The translations under genes and the position numbers were made by a program. DNA of 64,000 nt from Silurus meridionalis (lineage: Eukaryota; Chordata; Actinopteri; Siluriformes; Siluridae), in the NCBI RefSeq assembly GCF_014805685.1, contig NC_060885.1:9470132-9534131 (forward strand). The letters run 5' to 3'. The stretch's first letter is position 1; each line of letters opens with the position of its first letter. This document shows, piece by piece, positions 50,324 to 61,387 of this stretch. The notes under the pieces are model-generated. The model saw only the letters and a program-made list of their open reading frames with translations, had not been told where the DNA came from and searched no databases.

Positions 50324-50365
50324 GTTTGCTCGTTTGTTGCATCAGAATTTCTTGTCATTTTTATT

Positions 50366-51086
50366 TTATAGTTTGGACATTTTAAAATGACCTTCCTTGT
50401 GCATTTTCAGAAATGGTGTAATAATCGTCCCAAGATCATTTAAAGAATTCATAAAAACAAAAATTTCACATTTAAGCAACATGCCATGAATTTTGCTACT
50501 AGTAAACACAAAGAGTAATGCCTGAGGGAAGTAGGTGAATAGGATTAGAAGCAATTCTGAAAATATTGTATTAAAGGCATTTCTCTTCTGTTGGTTTCCT
50601 CCATCTCTACTAGTCTGATATGTTGTATGTGTATCTCCTGGCCCTGATGCTGCAATTCTATACTTTATACCCTGATATTTCAAGAATATTACTGGATGAA
50701 GCACAGCCACGTATTGTTCAGTACAAATGCAGGTTTGTATCATGGACTTCCAGTCCAAGCTAGACCAAAAGAACAACTGAATTACAAGCAAGAACATGTC
50801 ATCTTTGAAAATAAACATATTCATTATTTCTAAACTACATTCCACACAGTAGATGAGGTCCATAATAGTGTGATTCAGAAAAAAACACTTTAGTGTCTTA
50901 AATTTTTCGTTCAGTACTAATATAGTACCAGAGGCACCACAAATGGGCCGGAGTATCCATTAAAAAGCAAAGTGCTGTGGTCAAGATGCTGAAAATATAT
51001 CCAAAATGATTTCCCATTAAACAGTCCTCAGACATCTCTGGGGATAAAAAGTCTTGAGTGTCGTTTTCAAACTCGTCCGATGCCAT
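50366..51086 (-). pseudogene. Rhodopsin-like receptor, copy 5 (nonsense, frameshift and deletion)
   Basis: Three lesions are visible. After ISTERKI a TAA replaces the expected Lys codon (about 50900). A T run is one base longer than in copy 4 at about 50878-50884, shifting the frame in TM2. The sequence then jumps from KYRIAAS to GPGDTHT, deleting about 50 codons that would hold TM4 and TM5. TM3 (TCICTEQYVAVLHPV) and TM6-TM7 (KRNAFNTIFSELLLILFTYF) are still readable. The leader acceptor at 51105-51104 survives, and a donor TTCA|GTAAGT lies at 51535-51534. It cannot make a receptor. Confidence 0.92.
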
Positions 51087-51755
51087 TCTTTATTAACTCT
51101 GTGCTGCAAATGAAAAACAAGAACATGTGAAAACTTACAAAGCGATGATAGTTTTAGAACCTTTTGCAGAAACTATGCGTACATGTGAATAGTGTACAGA
51201 TAGAAATTAATCAAAAGGAGCAAAAAAAAAAATGTCTGTGTAACATACATGTATAAAAGTATCATAATCAGTTATTAGATATAGAAAGGTATTTAAGAAA
51301 ACCAATACAATTGCATGCGTTTGAAAAGGGAATCATTCTTTTATATAGATGTCATTTTTTATATAACACAACGATAAGTGCAGAGGAAATTAAATATTGA
51401 AATAATCTGTAAATATTCACAGTTATTTAAATATTTAAATTAGCACATAGAGCATATGCACTTAAAATTTGTAAAACAATAAATAAATGTTGCTCAATAA
51501 TAATGTTCAAATAAATATTACTCAGTTTTACTTACTGAATTTATGCCTCTAATATTTAACAAGTTCTATGAATTAGTTATTCCATTCAACCCTACAGAAC
51601 AATTTAAGTTCCCTTCTTTTCTTACGCATATGGACATCACAAATCCTGAATATTCAACTGGTTTGAGATCTATTGACTGTGAAGGTGATAGCATATGCTT
51701 TACATCAGTTCTACACATCCTCAAACCATTCAGTGTGTGCTCGTTCCATGTGGAT

Positions 51756-51787
51756 GGGGCGGGGTCATTCTGTAAAAGACCACTCCC
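51756..51787 (-). promoter_or_regulatory. Conserved upstream element of receptor copy 5
   Basis: 'ggggcggggtcattctgtaa' then 'aagaccactccc', a diverged form of the copy 4 palindrome, about 220 bp from the candidate leader donor. Confidence 0.45.
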
Positions 51788-51799
51788 AAGGACCACTCT

Positions 51800-52715
51800 G
51801 GTTGTCAATCAGACAAGTTGACTTAAATGATGCCAGGAAGACAAATGTCTCCACAACATTACAGAGACACATTTTTCCTTTAGCTAGTCACCTGTTCTTT
51901 AGTCCATATATCAGTGTCTATTCAATACAAAACATGTTTTATTCCTCTTGTACAACAGCAATGAATGAATTGTGTAATGTATAATAAGCAAAACACAAAG
52001 AAATATATAAATAAGTTATAACAGTTTATAAATACATTCAGTCATGGAAACAGATGTATAAATACATGTTATGTTACTGGAAGAGTGCAAAGGCTTTAAG
52101 AATTTCCCATTGTGGAAAAATGACTATTTTAAAGCAGCGACCAAAACTACAACACGGTTCTCATAACTGTTGCATTAATGTTCACTTTACAGAGAATTTG
52201 ACCATATCACTGATTTTGTATTTGTTAAATAACAACACATTCTTCACTTGTTTATAATAAGTCTTAGATGATTGAAACATAATGACATGATAACATATTA
52301 ATAAGAATATGTGCATTCATATAAATGTGTGCATTTAATATAAATATAAAGCTGTAAATGGAAATATGCTGCATTTTATATTGTAAGCATGAATATACTA
52401 TAAAAAAAAGTGTACTGTTTTAAGAACTATATAGGAATGATACTAAAACATGACCAGGTGAGCAAAAAAAATTTATTGAATGAAGTTGTCAAAATGTTTC
52501 TGTACATGATAATACAAAATCACACTGGATCACGGCCTGCTGTAACTAAGTATAGGTTAAAAAAAAAAAAAATCTATATAAGGTGTCATCGTTACATAGA
52601 TTTTTTGTAAGAGGGACAATTCTGTGCTGTTCAAAGCAGTCTTTGTTCCAACAGTATACATGTTTAACAAATATAGGGTTAATTATAATGTAAATAGGAT
52701 TAAAAAAATAAATAC
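51800..52715. other. Intergenic, no recognised feature
   Basis: AT-rich; no element or gene supported. Confidence 0.5.
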
Positions 52716-53503
52716 CGTAATTTCCGGACTATAAAGCGCATATATAAGCCGCACCCACTGAATTTTACAAATATTTTTATTTTTAACATAAATAAGCCCC
52801 ACCTGTCTATAAGTGTCTACACTAATATACTTTACACAGGCTTTGACGAAAGACACGTTACACATGGTGTAATGGGTGAAATATGTTGCGCTTACTTTAG
52901 GAGCAGAGCGTTTTTTTGGGAATAGCATGCCACTGCATTTTTCCGCTATTACTGCATGTGTGAAGACTGAGGAATATGTCCTTATTATTTTCTGATGCTC
53001 ATTTCTAATTTCTTTGACTAACCCTTAACGCTGTTGCCAAGAAAAATAAAAAGCACGAGTTTTGGAAACCTGTCTGTGCTTATATGATTTCTGTTGCAAC
53101 TGGAGTTAGTGAGCTCTCCCTTCACCCAGACTCAATGCGTTACAACGGCTTGTATCTAAACAGTAGCCGACCAAGTGAGTCATTGTTCACTGTCTTCTCC
53201 TTCCTTTCACAACTATTTCTCTTGGGAGTTTATCTTTTGGCATCGTCGTGCGTTTAAAAATCACCCGATGGAAGTTTTTTCTCCCGAAGCCGTGCAGCTC
53301 AGAACACAGGTGAGGTGCGTTTTTTTCGTTTCCGTTCAGAAATTTCATTGGTCTAATGTTATGGGGTTCAGTTTTTTTGGCTTGAAGTTTGTGAAACCGG
53401 GAAAAACCCAGGAAAAAATCATAAATTAGCCACTTCTTTGTTTAAGCCGCGGGGTTCGAATGTGGGAAAAAAGTAGCGCCTTATAGTCCGAAAAATACGG
53501 TAA
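52713..53503. mobile_element. TIR DNA element (TACCGTAATTTCCGG type)
   Basis: The left end TACCGTAATTTCCGGACTAT continues AAAGCGC and the right end, inverted, reads TACCGTATTTTTCGGACTAT then AAGGCGC. The TIR is about 27 bp with a few mismatches. The interior includes further short copies ('tataagccgcaccc', 'aataagccccacc'). About 790 bp, no convincing ORF; superfamily not assigned. Confidence 0.75.
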
Positions 53504-53621
53504 ATGTTATTACTTGCTTGATAAACCAAACAACTTAAAAGTGAAAGATTATAAAAATGTTTATTATTACTCATTTTCTACAGAAGGTTCTGTAGAACAG
53601 TTTCTACTCATCCAATAGTTT

Positions 53622-54500
53622 TCATTTCCTTCTAATAAAATTCTTTTGATATTTTAGATGACCTTCTTTGTACATTTTCACGAGTGGGGTAACCATCACG
53701 CCAAAGACATTAAAAGAAGTTATAAAAGGAGCAATGTTACATTCAAACAGTGTCTTATTTATTTTAAAAGAAGTGACAATGCTAAATAATGCCTGAGGAC
53801 TAAAAGAGAACAGGATTAAAAGCAATGCTGAAAATATAGTATTAAAGGCATTTCTCTTCTGTTGGTTCCCTACATCTCTAACTGTGTGTGTGTCTCCTGG
53901 CCCTGGGTGTTTCAGAGCACACAGAACAGATATACAGCAGAATGAAATCACAATCAATGTTATGATGAACACAGAGTTTATGAAAATATTGGGAAAAGTC
54001 AGTATTATGTGACTGTATGCAGCATATCCAAATAATATGAACCAAACTGCTACAGCTGCTGCAATTCTGTATTTTATCCCTTTATATCTCAGGAATATTA
54101 TTGGATGCCGCACAGCCAAATATTGTTCAGTGCAAATGCAGGTTTGTATCAGAGGCCTTCCACTCCAGGACAGAGACAGAAAAAAATGTATCACACTAAA
54201 GTATGTGTCATTTTTCAAAATAAATATATTCAGCATTTCAGCAACACACACAAAGCAGAAGATGAGCTCTATTATGATTACGTTCAGAAGAAACACATGA
54301 GTTTGTTTGACTTTCCGCTCAATGCAGAAATAAAACCAGAAACACCATAAATTGGCTGGTGTACCAATGAGGGCACAAAATGTCATGATGCAGTATGAGA
54401 AAATAAATCCAAAATGAATTCCCTTTAGACAGTCATATACAGTAAATGGAGTTGAGTAAAGTAGAGTGGTATTGATTATCTCTACAGGTGTATCAGTCAT
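53622..54500 (-). CDS. Rhodopsin-like seven-transmembrane receptor, copy 6 (intact)
   Basis: 292 aa, one coding exon. It has an N-terminal sequon at Asn10 and TMs at about 28-54, 66-92, 100-131, 146-170, 173-196, 220-244 and 257-277. TM1 carries LIGTPANLWCFWFYF, TM3 ends CTEQYLAVRHPIIFLRYKG (EQY 125-127), and TM7 has VTPLVKMYKEG. The third loop is PGPGDTHTVRDVGNQQKRNA. The closest relative is copy 7, also in gene order. Acceptor 54519-54518, donor 54740-54739 (leader intron about 220 bp). Function unknown. Confidence 0.87.
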   Translation of the reverse strand: MTDTPVEIINTTLLYSTPFTVYDCLKGIHFGFIFSYCIMTFCALIGTPANLWCFWFYFCIERKVKQTHVFLLNVIIIELIFCFVCVAEMLNIFILKNDTYFSVIHFFLSLSWSGRPLIQTCICTEQYLAVRHPIIFLRYKGIKYRIAAAVAVWFILFGYAAYSHIILTFPNIFINSVFIITLIVISFCCISVLCALKHPGPGDTHTVRDVGNQQKRNAFNTIFSALLLILFSFSPQALFSIVTSFKINKTLFECNIAPFITSFNVFGVMVTPLVKMYKEGHLKYQKNFIRRK

Positions 54501-54516
54501 TCTGTATTAATTCTGT

Positions 54517-54741
54517 TCTGCAAAGAGAAAAAAAAAATGTGTGACTTACAGAATAATAATTAGTTATAAGGCCTTCTTGCATTATACAAAAAATAATATG
54601 CAAAAGATACAGATGAATGAGTTAACTTTTTGAAAGATTAAAGGTATAGTATAATAACTATATATAATAGAAAAATAGAGATCAATGACCTCCTGAAAGC
54701 TGATACTGTACCTGGTTAAAGAAGTTTTAAAAGGTTTTACC
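54517..54741 (-). promoter_or_regulatory. Predicted 5' UTR intron of receptor copy 6
   Basis: Acceptor TTTGCAG|AACAGAA and donor GCACTG|GTAAAA. Confidence 0.6.
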
Positions 54742-54814
54742 AGTGCACTGACGCAAAACTTCTCAGAGTTTTCTGTGCAAAAGCGACATTGAAAAAGAAT
54801 GAATGCAGACGTTG

Positions 54815-54832
54815 TTTGCAATTCAAATGGTC
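54815..54832 (-). promoter_or_regulatory. Shared 18-bp upstream motif, receptor copy 6
   Basis: TTTGCAATTCAAATGGTC on the plus strand, 74 bp upstream of the leader donor. It is identical in sequence and distance to the motif upstream of copy 7. Confidence 0.5.
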
Positions 54833-54849
54833 GTGCAAAATGAAAACAA

Positions 54850-55490
54850 TTTTGTTAAACAGCCCTGTCCTGTCACATTAAATCACCTATTAATAAGCAA
54901 GTCCATTAATCCATTCAAAAACTGTTCTAAAGTACCTTCAATTCAATGGGTTATATTAATGTGAAGCTATTCTTATTTTCCATTTTGATCGACTAGATTC
55001 TATGTTGACTTATTCTTTTTAAGAAGGTTGTAAACTGGGAATTTGGCTTAAATTGAAATTTAGATGTTAACTGGAATACACATAGTCCATAAACTTGATT
55101 TATTATACTAAACCACACATTTACAATGAAAAGATGTAGCAGGTTATTACATTTCATTGCATAGCAAATGAAATGATTTAGAAGTTTAAATATGAAATAA
55201 AATAACATAGAATTGGCTTGCAGTAGTTTATTTTGGTGGCACTGATCATTTGTGATCCTGCCTTCTGGCAGAAAACTGCACTGTCCTAAAGATTTTCCAT
55301 GACAGAAAACATAATGTCTGCTAAAAAGTGCTAAATCCTGCTTCTCCTACCATAGTCTTTTATAAATGTGTTTTTATTGAAATTTAACACATTTTATTCC
55401 ATTATTTTTAGTTTGTACAAGATTGTGTGCCCAAGCAATTTTTATAGAAACAATCATGTATGTGTATATAGAGTTTGTGTAAGACTTTTG
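54850..55490. other. Intergenic, no recognised feature
   Basis: AT-rich and unclassified. Confidence 0.5.
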
Positions 55491-55800
55491 CTTGATCCTG
55501 ACCAAAAGGTTGGCCCCCCCCCCGAGAACACAGCATGGATGCCCGAGAGGGGTGTGGGCCAGGATGTGGGCCCTAACACGTTTTCCTCCAGGACTCACGG
55601 CAGGGGACTAACGACCCCGCAACCCCCCTTTCGAGAACCAGAACATTTCCTGGAATACAGTAGGCTCCCCGGAGAGCTACCCTTGGTCTTGACCACCACA
55701 TCTCCATACAAATGGTGGATCTGCAGACAAGTGTCTGACCCTCTTCCCTCCTTTTCCTGTTACATCCTCAACACAGAACATTCTACAGCACACGGATGAT
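55491..55800. other. GC-rich unclassified block
   Basis: About 300 bp, much more GC-rich than the flanks, with a C run (GGCCCCCCCCCC). It could be part of an inserted retroelement with the next block; no family could be recognised. Confidence 0.35.
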
Positions 55801-56690
55801 TATGTGTAAGAAAGGTCATATCACATGTAAATAACGACAGAAAATGTTCATGTTTCTTTTCTTTACAAAGGTTTATCGCGACTGGTACACAGGTCCCATT
55901 CCCACAGCAATAGAACAAATAATAAAAAAAGGTTTTAATAAAGTTAAAGAAAACATAACTCTATACAAGGCGTGCCCACTACAGATGTATACAGGCGAGG
56001 TGCCTCCCACAGGTCTGTAAGAACCAATCAATGCAAACTTCCATGACTAAATAATGTTTACATAATGCTTACTCTATCTGGGTATTTAAGGAGAACTGAC
56101 CAACAATTCAGGGAATCTGTAAACAGATATCCCGCACGATTACTGTGTGTAGTCTCGTACCAGGTATGAAAGGTTTTATATTTCCTGTTTAAATGTAAAT
56201 ACTATTGGTTTGTATTTATGTTATATTTTAATTGAACTATAAATTGGCTTTGAATTGTGATTTTCTTACCTGGTTAATAAATTGTTATGTTTGATTTTAT
56301 TCTGTGTTGCTCGGTAAATGTTGACACTGCAAGTAATAACGTTGCATCCGCAGTTACCGTAAGGACTGGAAATCAGGCTAGGATCGGCCTAAATCCCAGT
56401 TAGATAGTAAATATCAACTGAGGATTTTAGAGATACGACTAGCACTTGGCGTTAGTTTAAGTGTACTTAGAAGCGTGGAGGCTAACAATATGTATTTCCG
56501 CTTAGAGTAACATTTCTAATCACTCTAAATAGGGTCAGCCTCAACCTCTGATTATTTCAATATTATTCTATTCATTATCTGTGGTTAGAAATAATTATTG
56601 TAATAATTAAGTGTCACCTCTAAGGGGACTAAATAAAGTATGTTTAAAGTTGAGCTTGCAGAGAGCGGCCGCTACATATAGTCCAACCTC
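55801..56690 (+). mobile_element. Possible solo LTR
   Basis: It has LTR-like features: a TATA-like 'gggtatttaaggag' (about 56090), a polyadenylation signal AATAAA (about 56275) and a following TG-rich segment. No matching second LTR, coding part or target duplication was found. Confidence 0.3.
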
Positions 56691-57117
56691 TGGCAGCGAC
56701 CAATACTGATTCGCTTATGACCGTTGACCAGTATGTTAATTATAGGGCCCATACTAGGATCTTGTGCGACTGTGTGAACCGAATGAACGAGTGTAATGCC
56801 AGAGCTTAATCAGAATAACTAGACAAACATCCATCAAAATTATACTATTAGTAAAATAACAACCTATGCAAATATTTATTGTTTTATCTAAATGGAGTCA
56901 GATAAAAGGTCAATAACAAAAATGAAATAATACATTAATCCAAATCTTATTATCTAATGTGAAAGGAAAGATTAGAACGCGCGAGAATCCTTCGCCACGC
57001 CTCTGGAAACCGTCGTTGGACCAGTGGGTGGTTCCCCGCCTTACAAAGTTGGTGATCTAAAAAACTAAAAACACAGTCTTTTATCTTTTTTTTTTTTGTC
57101 ACATTTACAGGTATGTT

Positions 57118-57644
57118 TACGGTGGCCGAGAAGTGCAAAACACATTAACAAATATGAAAACAAAATAACAAATGCAAAACCAAAATAACAAATCCAAAAA
57201 CAAATGAACAAATCTAAAAACCAAAAAACTTACCGATCATTGGACAAGACAGCTGTCATTCAAGATATACAGGTGAATGACAGGTGTTTTGTCCAATGAT
57301 CGGTAAGTTTCCATTCACAAACTATACCTACCTTTTCCGGTTTGTCTGACTTGTCATTGTGTTTTTGATTTTGTTAATGTGTTTTCAGATTTGTTCATTT
57401 GTTTTTGAATGTTTTATTTAGTTTTTTGCATTTGTTAATTTGTTTTTGCATTTGTTATTTTGTTTTTCGGATTTGTTATTTTGGTTTTGCATTTGTTATT
57501 TTGTTTTCGAATTTGGTAGTGTTTTCTAATTTGTTATTTAGTTTTTGGATTTGTTCAATTGTTTTCGGATTTGTTATTTTGGTTTTGCATTTGTAATTTT
57601 GTTTTCGGATTTTTTAATGTGTTTTGCACTTCTTGGCCACCGTA
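57118..57644. mobile_element. Foldback element with minisatellite arms and target duplication
   Basis: Begins TACGGTGGCCGAGAAGTGCA and ends with its inverse TGCACTTCTTGGCCACCGTA. The left arm has about 20-bp units of type ACAAAATAACAAATGCAAAA; the right arm has more such units inverted. At the centre, TTACCGATCATTGGACAA and its inverse enclose a short loop. The direct repeat TATGTT flanks both sides (57112-57117 and 57645-57650). No ORF. Confidence 0.85.
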
Positions 57645-57650
57645 TATGTT

Positions 57651-58244
57651 CCTTTTGTTTATATGCAGTAATCTAGGTAAAAGTCCAAAACAGAAGAATT
57701 GCACAGTGAATAGCTGGAAGACTATTATAAAACATATGTAAGACAGAAAACAGACGAAAAGATGTTACCAGACTGCCTATATAATTTTAACGATCATTAA
57801 TATATTAATATTATTATTATAATTATTGTAAATGTAAATAATTGTATTTTAAGCACTGACCATTTGAATATTTGATTAGTTGGATGCTACTTATATTACA
57901 TAAGTGAATATGTTTTAAGTTTTATTATATTATTTAAATTAGATTATGTTTCTTAATTACAGTCAATCTATTTTTATCTGAAAGTACAATGACAAGACAA
58001 CAAAATACATGCTCGTCTTTCTGGCTGTGTTTACAGGATACAAACTACACAGTTTGCAATTGTATAAGTAAATTATACTTATGAAAAACATTTTATTGAC
58101 ATTTATCAGGTACAGGATAAATATAACACAGCATAAAACTGATAATAATATATATTTTTTTAATTGTACAAAAGCGATAACATTTTGTGTCTTAATGGGA
58201 ATGACATTTGCTATACAAAATTACAACTACACATGTAAATATAC
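57651..58244. other. Intergenic, no recognised feature
   Basis: AT-rich, no gene or element supported. Confidence 0.5.
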
Positions 58245-58900
58245 ACTATGTGAAAAATTTTAAGACACCTGACTTTTCCAGTCATATGTGTTTTTTTCCT
58301 AAACAATTACAACAAAGTTGGAGACATACAATTGTATAAGATGTCTTTGGATGTGGTTTTATTACATTTTCCCTTCACTGGAACTAGGAGACCCAAACCT
58401 GTTCCAGTATGACAATGCCCTGCACCAGCTCCATGAGGATATGGTTTTCATGGGTTGAAGTAGAAGCTCTTGAGTGACCTGCTATAGAGCTTTTTACCAA
58501 CAGCCTTGTGGCTGAATGAGGGCAAATCTCAACAAATACACTTTAAAATCAAATTGAATGTCTTCCCAGAGAAGTGGAGGTTGTTGGAATGCAAATGTGA
58601 ATCTTATTATCACAAACTTTCAGCTCTAAAGTGTGTTTATTGCATGTGTTATTACATTTAATGGGTATTTCTTACCAAAATCTATGAAATGCAATTCGTT
58701 TCAACTGCAAATGTTACAATAAAATGCAATACATTGTACTGTGTATGTTGGATGTGTTGGCATTATATTTTCCATTCACTTGAACTAGGAGACTCAAACC
58801 TGTCCCAGCATGATTTGGGTTGTAGAGTGAATTAACAGCAGTTATATTGATGATAATCCATTTTATCAGGATTTCCTACCAAAATATATCAAATGCAAAT
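58245..58900. mobile_element. Decayed Tc1-type element(s)
   Basis: Starts 'acactatgtgaaaaatttta' with internal phrases 'cctgttccagtatgacaatg' and 'gaatgtcttcccagagaag' typical of fish Tc1 relics. 'cacttgaactaggagactca' at about 58778 repeats 'actggaactaggagacccaa' at about 58377, suggesting a second, overlapping relic. Confidence 0.5.
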
Positions 58901-59111
58901 AGTTTAAACTGCAAATGTTCATGCAATATGTTGAACTGTGAGCAAGTTCTTGCACTGCATCATTATTTAAGAAAGGTTTTACCCAAAATCCACACAAGGT
59001 CACATTCCTAGTGGTAGTCTTGTTATTTCTTGTGCTAGTCTATCATTTGTATTACTTTTAATTTTTTTCAAGAGTTTCTATAAAACAATTATAAATTCCA
59101 CAGATTTCCTT

Positions 59112-59975
59112 CTACCGCTTTAAACATTTGAAATGACCTTTCTTGTACATTTTTATGAGCGGTGTAACCATCACACCAAAGACATAAAAAGAAGTCATAA
59201 AAGGAATAATATTGCACCTAAGCAATACATTATCTTTATTAGAACTGGTAAAAATGCTAAGGACTACCTGAGGAAAGTAGGAGAAAAGGATTAAAAGCAA
59301 TGCTGAAAATATAGTATTAAAGGCATTTCTCTTCTGTTGGTTTCCTACATCTCTACCTGTGTGTGTGTCTCCTGGACCTGGGTGTTTCAGAGCAAACAAC
59401 ACAGACACACAGCAGAATGAAATCACGATCAGTGTTATAATGAACACAGAGTTGATAAAAGGATCAGGGAAAGTTAGGGATATTTGATTGTACACAGCAT
59501 ATCCAGTTAATATGAACCAAACTGCTACAACTGCTGCAATTCTGTATTTTATCCCTTTATATCTCAGGAATATTATTGGATGTCGCACAGCCAAATATTG
59601 TTCAGTACAAATGCAGGTTTGTATCAGAGGCCTTCCACTCCAGAACATAGACAGAAAAAAATAAATCACTCTAAGGCATGTGTAATTTCTTATAATTAAT
59701 ATATTCAGTAGTTCAGCAGCAAACGCTAAGCAGAAGAGGAGCTCTATTATAATGACGTTTAGAAGAAACACATGAGTTTGTTTGACTTTCCACTTACTGC
59801 AAAAATAAAACCAGAGACACCATGAATTGGCTGGTGTACCAACAAGGACACAAAATGTCATGATGCAGTATGAGAAAATAAATCCAAAATGAATTCCTTT
59901 TAGACAGTCATATACAATAAATGGAGTTGAGTAACATAGAGTGGCATTGATCATCTTTTCAGGAATATCAGTCAT
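59112..59975 (-). CDS. Rhodopsin-like seven-transmembrane receptor, copy 7 (intact)
   Basis: 287 aa, one coding exon; sister of copy 6. TM1 carries VLVGTPANSWCLWFYF, TM3 ends CTEQYLAVRHPIIFLRYKG, the loop before TM6 has GDTHTGRDVGNQQKRNAFNT, and TM7 ends VTPLIKMYKKG. A sequon is at Asn10. Acceptor 59994-59993 and donor 60340-60339 (leader intron about 350 bp). EQY replaces DRY as in all copies. It is the last member before the transposon-rich end of the window. Function unknown. Confidence 0.87.
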   Translation of the reverse strand: MTDIPEKMINATLCYSTPFIVYDCLKGIHFGFIFSYCIMTFCVLVGTPANSWCLWFYFCSKWKVKQTHVFLLNVIIIELLFCLAFAAELLNILIIRNYTCLRVIYFFLSMFWSGRPLIQTCICTEQYLAVRHPIIFLRYKGIKYRIAAVVAVWFILTGYAVYNQISLTFPDPFINSVFIITLIVISFCCVSVLFALKHPGPGDTHTGRDVGNQQKRNAFNTIFSALLLILFSYFPQVVLSIFTSSNKDNVLLRCNIIPFMTSFYVFGVMVTPLIKMYKKGHFKCLKR

Positions 59976-59991
59976 TCTATATTACTTCTGT

Positions 59992-60341
59992 TCTGCAAAG
60001 AGAAAACAAAGAATGTTTAACTTACAAAATAGGGACTGGTTATCAGGCCCGAATACGAGTTATAAAAAGGCCTTGCAAATAAAACAAATGAATTGATTTA
60101 CTTTTTCTTTATTTTTGTCAATCTGTAAAGAGAAACGGAAATTAACAAAGTTTTACAAAATAAAGATTAGGTTTAATGACCTAATGACAAAAATAGAATA
60201 ATATAATAGATATAAAGAAATAATATAATAATATAAAGAAAATGTTTTTTTATACTATAAAAAATCATATTGCATGCAATATTTAGAGAAACATGACATG
60301 CAAGCTTATACTTGTTTAAAGTAGGTGACATTTTTTTTACC
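59992..60341 (-). promoter_or_regulatory. Predicted 5' UTR intron of receptor copy 7
   Basis: Acceptor TTTGCAG|AACAGAA and donor TGCACAG|GTAAAA; the exon above it shares 'AACTCTGAG' with copy 6. Confidence 0.6.
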
Positions 60342-60414
60342 TGTGCACTGATCCAAACCTCCTCAGAGTTGTCTGTATAAAAGCGAGATTGCAAAGCAAT
60401 GAATTCTCACCCTT

Positions 60415-60432
60415 TTTGCAATTCAAATGGTC
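60415..60432 (-). promoter_or_regulatory. Shared 18-bp upstream motif, receptor copy 7
   Basis: TTTGCAATTCAAATGGTC on the plus strand, again 74 bp from the donor, as in copy 6. Confidence 0.5.
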
Positions 60433-60659
60433 TTGCCAAGTGAAAAATTGGAAATGGGTTAAACCAATCGTGTTTGTTTAAAGTATTTCCATTTTCATTT
60501 TGTTTGATTGGATTCCATGTTGGTGAATTTTATTAAAAGTAAGCCATTAGTTGGACATTTTTGCTTGACATTATTCATTAAAATGTACTAGAGTACACTT
60601 TCTCCATAAATTGTGCATGTAAGTGTTATTTATAGACAAACAGTTGGCTGAAATGTTAT

Positions 60660-60940
60660 CTATCATCCAATAGTCTGCCCAGTCACCACACCTAAATCCT
60701 ACTGAACTGCTCCGGGATGAACTGGATTGCAAAGTCAAAAGAAATATTCAACTTGTAAAGAACATCTCTGGCAAGCTTTACAAGAGGCACGGCAAAATAT
60801 TGAGTGTTTTTAGAAATGAACTGTCTAAATGGACAGAGTTTGTAAAGCTGTTATTTATGCTAAGGGAGGATTTTCACATAAAAAACAAAATTGAACATTG
60901 GTAGATTTATGAATTTGTTTTGAAATATTAAAACTTATTA
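60660..60940 (+). mobile_element. Tc1-like transposase C-terminal relic
   Basis: A frame reads QSAQSPHLNPTELLRDELDC-like text and then 'KLYKRHGKILSVF', i.e. the final Glu of DDE in NPTELL and the C-terminal tail. It is the same family as the relic at 12380-12930. Confidence 0.65.
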
Positions 60941-60987
60941 TTAAAAATAATAAAATATTTAAAAAATTTCCTAGTTTGTTTCATATA

Positions 60988-61345
60988 CTGTCAGGGATCC
61001 ACCAGCCACACCTCCACCTATCAATCCAAGCAGCTCTTCCACTTACTGATCAGCTACACCTGGCCCTCATCAGTTCTCACACTACATAAACCCCGTTCCT
61101 CCACCAACTCATTGTCTGTTTTACAGCTTAGGCTAAAGAACACGGTCGGACTACCCAAGCATCTTTGTTTGGTTTAATCATTGCTTACGAGACTCTGTGT
61201 GTTTGGTTACTACAGTATAGTCACAGCTTTCACCAGGATTAGTTTACCTGGCTCTTCTGGGTGGTTTGCTGTTTTCTGTTTTGCCCTGTTGTGTTTTCTT
61301 TCATTAAAAACCTTCGTGGATTTCACTTCGGTTTCTGGCACCGAA
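60988..61345 (+). mobile_element. 5' LTR of a Ty3/gypsy element
   Basis: Begins TGTCAGGGATCC. It has a TATA-like 'ctacataaaccccg' at about 61081 and 'attaaaaacc' near 61303 that could serve as a polyadenylation signal. The right border is uncertain (about 61340). The sequence after it ('tggcaccgaagggc') is a plausible primer-binding region. Confidence 0.6.
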
Positions 61346-61387
61346 GGGCACCGGAAAACGGAAGGAAGAAAACCGCATTACCTCAGC

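Noticed and set aside
57399..57741. Plus-strand ORFs with Phe/Cys-rich repeats
   Set aside because: They are translations of the foldback minisatellite arms.
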